Below are positions 1 to 5,035 of a DNA stretch of 6,379 nucleotides, piece after piece (the first letter of the stretch is position 1; each line of letters begins with the position of its first letter). The notes under the pieces were generated by a model. The model did not search any database. It had not been told where the DNA came from and saw nothing but the letters and a program-made list of their open reading frames with translations. A program made the translations under genes and the position numbers. The stretch spans positions 1 through 6,379 of the forward strand of contig DNIT01000223.1 of the NCBI GenBank assembly GCA_003489345.1, in the 5' to 3' direction. The stretch is from Pelotomaculum sp. Lineage in GTDB: Bacteria > Bacillota > Desulfotomaculia > Desulfotomaculales > Pelotomaculaceae.

Positions 1-32
1 CCGTCCCCCTGCTTCCCGTCCCCCTGCTTCCC
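1..32. repeat. 15-bp tandem repeat, about 2.1 copies
   Basis: Bases 1-17 are repeated exactly at 16-32 with a period of 15 (unit CCGTCCCCCTGCTTC); the match breaks at base 33. The array begins at the window edge, so more copies may lie to the left. Read on the other strand, each unit contains GGGAAGCAGGGGGA, which recurs with one mismatch at 4957-4970. It lies outside any gene I can see and is probably part of a dispersed GC-rich intergenic repeat. Its function is unknown. Confidence 0.75.
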
Positions 33-67
33 TGGGAAAAAGTGATAAAAATATTCCAAAAATGATG

Positions 68-96
68 TTGACACTATGTTAAGGCTATGCTAAAAT
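68..96 (+). promoter_or_regulatory. Upstream sigma-A promoter (P1) of carD
   Basis: A perfect -35 box TTGACA (68-73) is followed by a 17-base spacer and the -10 box TAAAAT (91-96). The triplet TGC at 88-90 gives an extended -10. Five of six -10 bases match consensus. The expected transcript start is near base 103, giving a leader of roughly 65 bases. The call comes from base matching alone. Confidence 0.7.
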
Positions 97-106
97 TATA
101 GTTTAT

Positions 107-135
107 TTGACAGGGGATGCCTTTTGTGCTATACT
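107..135 (+). promoter_or_regulatory. Downstream sigma-A promoter (P2) of carD
   Basis: A second perfect -35 TTGACA (107-112), again with a 17-base spacer, leads to -10 TATACT (130-135) preceded by TGC (127-129), an extended -10. It lies 39 bases downstream of P1 and repeats its architecture. The predicted start near base 142 would leave a short leader of about 28 bases containing the ribosome site AAGGAGGG (155-162). Confidence 0.8.
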
Positions 136-169
136 TTAAACGTGGTAAATTTCTAAGGAGGGTACGGCC

Positions 170-646
170 TTGTTCAAAATAGGAGATAAAGTGGTGTACC
201 CGATGCACGGTGCCGGAGTCATCGAGGCCATCGAGGAGAAGGAAGTCCTCGGGGAAAAGCGCCAGTATTACATATTGCGGCTCCCTGTCGGCGATATGAA
301 GGTGATGATTCCAATCAACAATGGTGAAGGGGTCGGACTCAGGGAGGTTATTGACTCGGAAGGCGTCAAAGAAGTTTTGCAGATCCTGCGCCAGCAGTCT
401 TCGGCCATGTCTCCCAATTGGAACCGGCGGTACCGCGCTAATCTGGAGAAAATAAAAAGCGGCAATGTCTTTGAGGTTGCCGAGGTGGTACGTAACTTAA
501 TCAAAAGGGACCGTGAAAAAGGCCTTTCCTCGGGTGAGCGAAAAATGCTGGAGAACGCCAGGCAGATTTTAATCAGCGAACTGGTTCTGGCTACAGAACT
601 GGAAGAGGATAAAGCGCAATCGATGCTTGACGGTGCCTTCGCCTAA
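170..646 (+). CDS. carD: CarD/CdnL-family RNA polymerase-binding transcription regulator
   Basis: The 158-residue product belongs to the CarD/CdnL family, whose members bind the RNA polymerase beta subunit and stabilise the open promoter complex; it acts in the cytoplasm on the nucleoid. Residues 1-65 form the Tudor-like polymerase-interacting domain, opening with FKIGDKVVYPMHGAGVIEAI, typical of the family. Residues 75-158 are the helical DNA-binding part. W84 followed by R86/R87 in SPNWNRRYRANLEKIKSG corresponds to the conserved tryptophan that wedges into the minor groove at the upstream edge of the bubble in mycobacterial CarD. The start is TTG at 170, seven bases after AAGGAGGG (155-162); no better in-frame start is seen. 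Length is normal for the family. It is a single-gene unit, with two promoters upstream and its own terminator downstream. In many clostridia carD sits next to disA and yacL, consistent with the downstream neighbour here. Which promoters it controls cannot be read from the sequence. Confidence 0.95.
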   Translation: MFKIGDKVVYPMHGAGVIEAIEEKEVLGEKRQYYILRLPVGDMKVMIPINNGEGVGLREVIDSEGVKEVLQILRQQSSAMSPNWNRRYRANLEKIKSGNVFEVAEVVRNLIKRDREKGLSSGERKMLENARQILISELVLATELEEDKAQSMLDGAFA

Positions 647-647
647 T

Positions 648-677
648 GGCGCCAGGTTAAACTGGCGCTTTATTTTT
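648..677 (+). terminator. Rho-independent terminator of carD
   Basis: The stem GCGCCAG (649-655) pairs with CTGGCGC (662-668) across a six-base loop. G648 and T669 can add a wobble pair. A T-rich tract follows (669-677). It begins right after the carD stop codon and points in the direction of carD transcription, so it should separate carD from the next gene. Confidence 0.88.
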
Positions 678-706
678 ATATGTCGCTAAAACTCCATTAT
701 TTTTGC

Positions 707-736
707 TTGATGTGTGATTCCTCAAACAAATATAAT
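707..736 (+). promoter_or_regulatory. Probable sigma-A promoter of the yacL-ispD-ispF unit
   Basis: A consensus -10 TATAAT (731-736) lies 18 bases after TTGATG (707-712), which matches four of six -35 bases. It falls between the carD terminator and the next gene, where a promoter is needed. The predicted start near 743 leaves a leader of about 54 bases that is very AT-rich and ends in a strong ribosome site. Confidence 0.65.
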
Positions 737-796
737 AGAGTTATATAAAAAATATTTGAAGTATCGTTACATTAGAAAGGAGGTGAAAAAGAGACA

Positions 797-1933
797 GTGA
801 AAAAAGCGGTTTATTTTATTTTATTGGCTGCTTTTACCGGAGCCGGTGTGGCTTTTGGTTTTTTCCTGGTTAACAGTGGCCTGGTGACCTTTTTAACCGA
901 CCTGCCGCAGCATTTCAGGCTTGGGGTGATGGGTTTATCGACCTTAATCGGCCTGCTTGCCGGAGTTCTGCTGACCCGGCCGCTCATGAGCGGAGCGGTG
1001 CGATTAACTGTAATCGCTGAGCAGTACCTGCAGAGGACTCCGACTCAGGATCTGGTCATGGGCTCGGTCGGCTTGATTATTGGACTTATAATTGCCAATT
1101 TAATAGGCAATCTCCTGTCCTTCTTAGGCCCTGTCGGTAAGCTGGTATGGATTCTGATTACACTATTTTTGTCTTACCTTGGCTTAAGCATCGGCATCAA
1201 AAAGCGTGAAGAACTACTGGCGTTGTTCGCCACTTTCCCCAAGTTTGGCAAGGATCGGGCTTTGAAATCCGAGCTCAAGGCGGGGCATTTCAAGATTCTG
1301 GATACCAGTGTGATTATTGACGGACGGATCGCCGAACTGTGCGAAAGCGGCTTTATTGAGGGAGTTATGCTTATTCCCGCCTTTGTGCTGGAAGAACTGC
1401 GCCATATAGCCGACTCTCCCGACCTTTTGAAGAGGAACCGGGGCAGGCGGGGCCTGGATATACTGAATAAGATGAGGAAAGATGTTGACATAAAGGTCCA
1501 AATATACGACAACAACCGGGGACTGGAAGATGTTGCGGAAGTAGATACCAAATTGGTCAAGCTGGCTCAGAAACTGGGCGGCAAAATCATTACCAATGAC
1601 TATAACCTGAACAAAGTTGCAGAATTGCACGGTGTTAAGGTTCTAAATATCAACGAGCTGGCCAACGCCGTAAAGCCGGTAGTTCTGCCGGGTGAGGAAA
1701 TGGTGGTGCAGTTGGTCAAGGACGGAAAAGAGATGGGCCAGGGAGTTGCCTATCTGGATGATGGCACCATGATCGTGGTGGACAACGGCAAGCGCTATAT
1801 GAACCAGACGATCCCGGTCCTGGTCACCAGTGTCCTCCAGACTGCCGCCGGGCGGATGATTTTTGCCAAGCCCAAGTATGAAAAACGCGGCGAAGGACAA
1901 GCTCATCTGGGTGAGGTGAACGCCATTGGTTAA
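797..1933 (+). CDS. yacL: Membrane-anchored PIN/TRAM domain protein (YacL family, putative RNase)
   Basis: The 378-residue protein resembles B. subtilis YacL in length and layout. Four hydrophobic segments at about residues 4-26, 42-62, 87-109 and 113-134 should anchor it in the membrane. A PIN nuclease-like domain follows at about 165-290: its acidic residues are visible as D169 in KILDTSVIIDGR, E199/E200 in FVLEEL, D250 in EVDTKL and D268 in ITNDYN. A TRAM-type beta-barrel RNA-binding segment occupies about 295-358 (PGEEMVVQLVKDGKEMGQGV and following). PIN domains are metal-dependent ribonucleases, and the intact acidic set suggests activity, but the substrate of this family is not settled as far as I know. 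The start is GTG at 797, eleven bases after a near-perfect ribosome site AAAGGAGGTGA (776-786); the GTG inside that site runs straight into a stop. The 3' end overlaps ispD by eight bases, implying translational coupling. The four-TM topology was judged by eye. Confidence 0.9.
   Translation: MKKAVYFILLAAFTGAGVAFGFFLVNSGLVTFLTDLPQHFRLGVMGLSTLIGLLAGVLLTRPLMSGAVRLTVIAEQYLQRTPTQDLVMGSVGLIIGLIIANLIGNLLSFLGPVGKLVWILITLFLSYLGLSIGIKKREELLALFATFPKFGKDRALKSELKAGHFKILDTSVIIDGRIAELCESGFIEGVMLIPAFVLEELRHIADSPDLLKRNRGRRGLDILNKMRKDVDIKVQIYDNNRGLEDVAEVDTKLVKLAQKLGGKIITNDYNLNKVAELHGVKVLNINELANAVKPVVLPGEEMVVQLVKDGKEMGQGVAYLDDGTMIVVDNGKRYMNQTIPVLVTSVLQTAAGRMIFAKPKYEKRGEGQAHLGEVNAIG
1913..1919 (+). promoter_or_regulatory. 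Ribosome binding site fixing the ispD TTG start
   Basis: GAGGTGA at 1913-1919 lies within the end of the upstream gene, six bases before TTG 1926. It supports the TTG start although the next potential ATG start is well inside the conserved nucleotide-binding motif. Confidence 0.7.
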
Positions 1934-2636
1934 GGTTGCGGCTGTGGTGCCTGCCGCCGGTTGCGGGAGCCGGATGGGGTCGGATGTGAAGAAGCAGTTT
2001 CTTGCTCTGGCCGGGGCGCCCATACTGGGGTACGTATTAAGAATTCTTGAAGCCAGCGAGCTGGTGCAGACCATAGTGGTAGCCGTAGGCGAAGGTGAAG
2101 AAGAATATTGCCGCCGGGCTGTGATCGACAAGCTGGGATTAAAGAAAATAACAGCCGTCGTACAAGGCGGTAAAGAGCGCCAGGATTCCGTTTACAGCGG
2201 CCTCCTGGCGCTTGCGCCTGATACGGATATTGTGGTCATACACGACGGGGTCCGCCCCCTGTTGAGCGATGAAAACCTGGAGATGGTCGTCGGGGCCGCC
2301 CTTGCGTTTGGCGCCGCAACCTGCGCCGTGCCTGTAAAAGACACGGTTAAACTGGCCCGGGAGGACGGTTTTGTGGCCGAGACCCTCCCCAGAAACAGGC
2401 TGTGGTTGACCCAGACGCCGCAGGCCTTCCGTTACGGGGTTATTTTGGACGCGCACCGCCGTGCTCATAAGGAAATCTTCAAGGCCACGGACGACGCGGC
2501 GCTGGTTGAAAGAATGGGGATGGCGGTGAAATTGGTGGATGGCAGTTACCGGAATATCAAAATTACGACTCCCGAAGACCTCATTGTGGCTTCGGCCCTG
2601 CTCGAAGCCCCTCAGGCCGGGGGTGTCCAAAAATGA
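1926..2636 (+). CDS. ispD: 2-C-methyl-D-erythritol 4-phosphate cytidylyltransferase
   Basis: IspD transfers CMP from CTP to MEP, giving CDP-methylerythritol, the third step of the MEP isoprenoid pathway, in the cytosol. The 236-residue product has the complete family pattern: the glycine-rich CTP loop VPAAGCGSRMG (residues 8-18) with catalytic R16, K23 in KKQF, GGKERQDSV (81-89), the metal-site motif HDGVRP (106-111) with D107, T140 in PVKDTVKL, R156 in LPRNRLW, TQTPQAF (162-168), TDDAALVE (188-195) and K212 in NIKITTPEDL. These correspond to the E. coli R20, K27, D106, T140, R157 and K213 residues. HDGVRP is a small variant of the usual HDAxRP, with glycine where alanine is normal. The start is TTG at 1926, overlapping the previous stop; the protein then begins VKVAAVVPAAG, as expected. 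The stop overlaps the ispF start as ATGA. Confidence 0.96.
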   Translation: MVKVAAVVPAAGCGSRMGSDVKKQFLALAGAPILGYVLRILEASELVQTIVVAVGEGEEEYCRRAVIDKLGLKKITAVVQGGKERQDSVYSGLLALAPDTDIVVIHDGVRPLLSDENLEMVVGAALAFGAATCAVPVKDTVKLAREDGFVAETLPRNRLWLTQTPQAFRYGVILDAHRRAHKEIFKATDDAALVERMGMAVKLVDGSYRNIKITTPEDLIVASALLEAPQAGGVQK

Positions 2637-3115
2637 GGGTGGGATTCGGCTATGACGTTCACAGGCTGGTCGAAGGAAGGCCGCTGGTCCTGGGCGGTGT
2701 CGAGATTCCGTATGAGAAGGGGCTTTTGGGACACTCCGACGCGGATGTGCTGGTGCATGCCGTTATGGACGCTCTGCTGGGCGCCGCCGGGGCCGGTGAT
2801 ATCGGCCGGCATTTCCCCGATACCGATGACCGCTATAAAGGAATAAGCAGCCTGGCCCTCCTGTCCAGGGTCGGTGAAGTGCTGCGCGAAAAGGGTTTTA
2901 CGGTGGGAAACATAGACGCGGTGGTCGTGGCCCAGAGACCGAAACTGGCCCCCTATATGGAGGAGATGAAGCTAAGAATGGCGGAAGCGCTGGGGATTGG
3001 CTCTTCTAAGGTTAACGTTAAGGCGACGACAACAGAGGGACTGGGCTTCACCGGTACCGGCGAGGGTATTGCCGCTTATGGCGCGGCGCTCCTCGAAGGC
3101 GATCTGGCGCCTTAA
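2633..3115 (+). CDS. ispF: 2-C-methyl-D-erythritol 2,4-cyclodiphosphate synthase
   Basis: IspF cyclises CDP-methylerythritol 2-phosphate to MEcPP with release of CMP, two steps after IspD in the MEP pathway (IspE acts between them and is not in this window). The 160-residue length is normal for this homotrimeric enzyme. The zinc ligands are visible as D8 and H10 in GFGYDVHRL and H42 in DADVLVHAVMDA. The conserved GDIGRHFPDTD (55-65) includes D56. The CDP-binding segment VNVKATTTEGLGFTG (127-141) carries T133 and E135. The ATG start overlaps the ispD stop by four bases (ATGA), so the two are probably translationally coupled. IspD and IspF are separate here, not fused as in some proteobacteria. 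It is the last gene before the ispF-gltX gap and its probable terminator. Confidence 0.97.
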   Translation: MRVGFGYDVHRLVEGRPLVLGGVEIPYEKGLLGHSDADVLVHAVMDALLGAAGAGDIGRHFPDTDDRYKGISSLALLSRVGEVLREKGFTVGNIDAVVVAQRPKLAPYMEEMKLRMAEALGIGSSKVNVKATTTEGLGFTGTGEGIAAYGAALLEGDLAP

Positions 3116-3236
3116 GGCAGACTTCTTGTACGCTTCCGGCGCTATTTTATCTAAGTATGGAAAGCATACGGTTACATACTGTATTCCACATGCTGCTGTC
3201 TTGGAATCAGCTGCGCAGGAAAACGCAGCGATGCAG

Positions 3237-3254
3237 GTACGATTTCAATCGTAC
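3237..3254. repeat. Perfect inverted repeat, 8-bp arms
   Basis: GTACGATT and AATCGTAC flank a central TC, an exact inverted repeat of 18 bases. As RNA it would fold into a seven-pair stem with a UUCA loop; as DNA it could be an operator for a dimeric regulator. It is not followed by a T-run, so it is not a terminator. A related near-palindrome, GTATGAATTCGTAC, lies at 3308-3321. Confidence 0.6.
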
Positions 3255-3302
3255 AAAACTGTGAAGCAGCTTAGGGATTTTTATGCCCTCCTCCGGAGCC
3301 TT

Positions 3303-3333
3303 TGTGCGTATGAATTCGTACCCACATTTTTTT
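3303..3333 (+). terminator. Probable intrinsic terminator after ispF
   Basis: TGTG (3303-3306) pairs with CACA (3323-3326). After a C-C mismatch, GTATG (3308-3312) pairs with CGTAC (3317-3321), including one T-G wobble, around an AATT loop. Seven T residues follow at 3327-3333. The stem is weaker than a typical terminator because of the mismatch and low GC. Its position, shortly before a promoter for gltX, supports the role. Confidence 0.5.
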
Positions 3334-3352
3334 ATGAATTGCTATTGACCAT

Positions 3353-3382
3353 TTGCCTGCCGGACAAAACAGGTGTTATAAT
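3353..3382 (+). promoter_or_regulatory. Probable sigma-A extended -10 promoter of gltX
   Basis: A consensus -10 TATAAT (3377-3382) is preceded by TGT (3374-3376), an extended -10, and by TTGCCT (3353-3358) 18 bases upstream, matching four of six -35 bases. A better-looking TTGACC at 3345-3350 is too far away (26 bases) to be its -35. The transcript should start near 3389, leaving a leader of about 72 bases. This would give gltX-cysE-cysS a promoter of its own. Confidence 0.65.
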
Positions 3383-3410
3383 AAGCTACGATAAAAAAGG
3401 GTCATTTAAC

Positions 3411-3435
3411 CAGCCGTAGGTATGACTTCCGGCTG
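3411..3435 (+). other. Hairpin in the gltX leader
   Basis: CAGCCG (3411-3416) pairs with CGGCTG (3430-3435). After one mismatch, A3418, G3419 and G3420 can pair with T3428, T3427 and C3426, leaving a five-base loop. It sits between the predicted transcript start and the ribosome site (about 3446-3453) and is not followed by a T-run. It could influence mRNA stability or initiation, but nothing shows this directly. Confidence 0.4.
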
Positions 3436-3460
3436 ATTTGCGCCTTAAGGGGGAACCATT

Positions 3461-4939
3461 TTGTTGCCGGTACGAGTCCGTTTTGCGCCGAGTCCCACCG
3501 GTCCCTTTCATATCGGGGGGGCTAGATCGGCGTTGTTTAACTGGCTTTTTGCCCGCCGTTACGGAGGCACTTTCATAGTCCGGATCGAGGATACCGATCT
3601 GGAGCGTTCTACCAGAGAGTCTGAGGAAAACATCCTCAATGCCCTACGCTGGCTCGGCCTGGACTGGGATGAGGGGATCCAGGTCGGGGGCCCCAACGAG
3701 CCCTACCGCCAGACGGAAAGGCTGGACCTTTACCGCCGGTATGCCGACACCTTGCTGGAAAGCGGCCAGGCTTACCGTTGCTATTGTACAGAGGAGGAAC
3801 TGGCAGCCGAGCGGGAAGAGCTTTTGGAAAAAGGCGAGATGGTCCGCTATAGGGGCCGCTGCCGCAACCTCACGCCGCAAGCCCGCGCCGCCCTGGAAGC
3901 GGCAGGGCGCAAACCGGTGATACGATTTAGGGTTCCGGAAGACTATGTCATCCAGGTCAACGACCTTGTCCGGAGCGAGGTTTCATTTGATTGCAGCGGC
4001 ATTGGCGACTTCATTATTGTGAAATCCGACGGTATTCCCACCTACAATTTTGCTGTGGTCATAGACGATCACACCATGGAAATCAGCCACGTCATCAGGG
4101 CCGAGGAACACCTGTCCAACACGCCCCGCCAGATTTTGATTTTCGAAGCGCTGGGCTGGCAGATTCCCGAGTTTGCCCATGTGTCGCTGATCCTGGGCCA
4201 GGATCGCAGCAAGATGAGCAAGCGCCACGGCGCCACCGCTATTGAGCAGTACCAGGCAAAAGGCTACCTGCCCGAGGCCCTGGTAAACTTTCTGGCGCTG
4301 CTGGGCTGGTCTCCCGGAGGAGAAGAAGAGGTTTTTTCCCTGGAACAGCTGGTGGAGCATTTTTCTCTGGAACGGGTGTCCAAAAGTCCCGCCGTTTTTG
4401 ACCTCGATAAGCTAAACTGGCTCAACGGCCATTATATCCGCACCGCTTCCCTGGAACGGATTACCGGATTGGCCATATCATATTTAGAAAAGGCGGGCTA
4501 TATAAGTCAGCCGCTGACGGCTAAGAAGTATGAGTGGGTTACCATGCTGGTTGCCCTGGTGCGGGATTATTTGGACTGTCTGGAGGAAATCACGGACCAC
4601 GCCGCTATTTTCTTTAGCGACAAGATCGACATAGAAGAAGACGAAGCCAGGGAGATCATGGCCGGCAACCAGGTCCCGGCTGTTTTGGAAGCCCTCAAAG
4701 CCAAGGTTACTGCAGGTCCCGCCCTCACCGAAGCAGGTGCCAGGCTTCTGCTCAAGGAAGTCGGCAAAGAGCTGGGCGTCAAAGGCAAAGAAATTTTTAT
4801 GCCGGTCCGGGTAGCGCTGACCGGAAAAACCCACGGACCCGATCTAAACCGGATCATGGCCATCCTTGGCCAAACCGGTGTCGCCAACCGCCTGGAACAG
4901 GCGGGGGCTTATACTGCAGTTCTTAAGGGTCGGGCGTAA
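3461..4939 (+). CDS. gltX: Glutamyl-tRNA synthetase (class I)
   Basis: GltX attaches glutamate to tRNA-Glu in the cytosol. The 492-residue product has the full class I GluRS layout: VRFAPSPTGPFHIGGARSAL (residues 6-25) with the HIGH-type motif H17-IGG, RIEDTDLERS (41-50), the insertion CYC (107-109) with C134 24 residues later (a CxCx24C zinc-type pattern), IRAEEHLSNTPRQ (212-224), the KMSKR loop at 251-255 and a helical anticodon-binding C-terminal half ending near LTGKTHGPDLNRIMAILG. Where E. coli has a histidine as the fourth zinc ligand, residue 136 here is asparagine, so zinc binding is uncertain. The start is one of two adjacent TTG codons, 3461 or 3464; AAGGGGG (3447-3453) gives spacings of 7 and 10, so 3461 is preferred. 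Firmicute enzymes of this type often also charge tRNA-Gln for the GatCAB route; that is inference here. The gene probably heads the gltX-cysE-cysS unit. Confidence 0.96.
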   Translation: MLPVRVRFAPSPTGPFHIGGARSALFNWLFARRYGGTFIVRIEDTDLERSTRESEENILNALRWLGLDWDEGIQVGGPNEPYRQTERLDLYRRYADTLLESGQAYRCYCTEEELAAEREELLEKGEMVRYRGRCRNLTPQARAALEAAGRKPVIRFRVPEDYVIQVNDLVRSEVSFDCSGIGDFIIVKSDGIPTYNFAVVIDDHTMEISHVIRAEEHLSNTPRQILIFEALGWQIPEFAHVSLILGQDRSKMSKRHGATAIEQYQAKGYLPEALVNFLALLGWSPGGEEEVFSLEQLVEHFSLERVSKSPAVFDLDKLNWLNGHYIRTASLERITGLAISYLEKAGYISQPLTAKKYEWVTMLVALVRDYLDCLEEITDHAAIFFSDKIDIEEDEAREIMAGNQVPAVLEALKAKVTAGPALTEAGARLLLKEVGKELGVKGKEIFMPVRVALTGKTHGPDLNRIMAILGQTGVANRLEQAGAYTAVLKGRA

Positions 4940-4956
4940 GCTTATGTTGCATTAGT

Positions 4957-4970
4957 GGGAGGCAGGGGGA
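4957..4970. repeat. GC-rich 14-mer shared with the left-edge repeat
   Basis: GGGAGGCAGGGGGA here matches, with one mismatch, the reverse complement (GGGAAGCAGGGGGA) of bases 4-17 and 19-32. Both occurrences are intergenic. The pair suggests fragments of one dispersed repeat family, inserted here just upstream of the heptamer array. Confidence 0.5.
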
Positions 4971-4977
4971 TAGGGGA

Positions 4978-5012
4978 CCTACACCCTACACCCTACGCCT
5001 TACGACTTACGA
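4978..5012. repeat. Heptanucleotide tandem repeat array, five units
   Basis: Five consecutive 7-base units can be read: CCTACAC, CCTACAC, CCTACGC, CTTACGA, CTTACGA. They fit a degenerate pattern with TAC at fixed positions. The array fills much of the 96-base gltX-cysE spacer and ends eight bases before the cysE ribosome site. A period of seven is not compatible with coding selection, so this is a non-coding repeat even though one frame happens to be open through it. It has no terminator-like stem, so transcription should continue from gltX into cysE. Confidence 0.8.
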
Positions 5013-5019
5013 CCTGTAT

Positions 5020-5027
5020 AGGGGGGG
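5020..5027 (+). promoter_or_regulatory. Ribosome binding site deciding the cysE start
   Basis: AGGGGGGG at 5020-5027 lies eight bases before ATG 5036. An in-frame GTG at 4955 would add 27 residues, but those would be encoded by the heptamer repeats and have no such site ahead of them, so ATG 5036 is chosen. Confidence 0.75.
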
Positions 5028-5035
5028 TATGGGGC

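Larger units (their letters stand above)
3116..3460 (+). other. ispF-gltX intergenic region with serial inverted repeats
   Basis: This 345-base stretch is AT-richer than its surroundings and holds no recognisable gene. One frame stays open across it to 3419, but only as an extension of an alternative frame within ispF, with no ribosome site and no family resemblance I can name. In order it contains short inverted repeats AGTATG/CATACT (3154-3180), ATTCCA/TGGAAT (3183-3207), GCTGCG/CGCAGC (3210-3229) and a perfect 8-bp-arm palindrome (3237-3254), then a probable terminator, the gltX promoter and a leader hairpin. I searched for the T-box core (AGGGTGGNACCGCG) and saw none. It could be a structured leader or small RNA, a decayed dispersed repeat, or simply spacer. 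Confidence 0.45.

Noticed and set aside
1..32. CRISPR array at the left edge
   Set aside because: The repeat period is 15 bases with no spacers between copies, so it is a simple tandem repeat.
33..58. Imperfect inverted repeat TGGGAA ... TTCCA upstream of the carD promoters
   Set aside because: The arms are five to six bases with a mismatch and a long A-rich loop, which is expected by chance; it is not followed by a T-run.
2139..2630. Minus-strand open frame opposite ispD
   Set aside because: It is the shadow of a gene whose catalytic residues are all identifiable on the + strand; no promoter or ribosome site was seen for it.
3345..3350. TTGACC as the -35 of the gltX promoter
   Set aside because: It lies 26 bases from TATAAT, too far for sigma-A; TTGCCT at 3353-3358 with an 18-base spacer fits better.
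2997..3419. Open frame of 140 codons running from within ispF across the ispF-gltX gap
   Set aside because: Its first third is an alternative frame of ispF, it has no ribosome site, and the remainder passes through the inverted repeats, terminator and promoter with no recognisable domain. I cannot fully exclude a small decayed gene, but nothing supports one.
3116..3460. T-box riboswitch upstream of gltX
   Set aside because: The conserved T-box core and the antiterminator bulge sequence were not found, and the leader hairpin at 3411-3435 has no T-run.
4955..5035. In-frame GTG at 4955 that would extend CysE by 27 residues
   Set aside because: The extra residues are encoded by GC-rich and heptamer repeats, there is no convincing ribosome site before 4955, and ATG 5036 has AGGGGGGG at ideal spacing and gives the normal CysE N-terminus.
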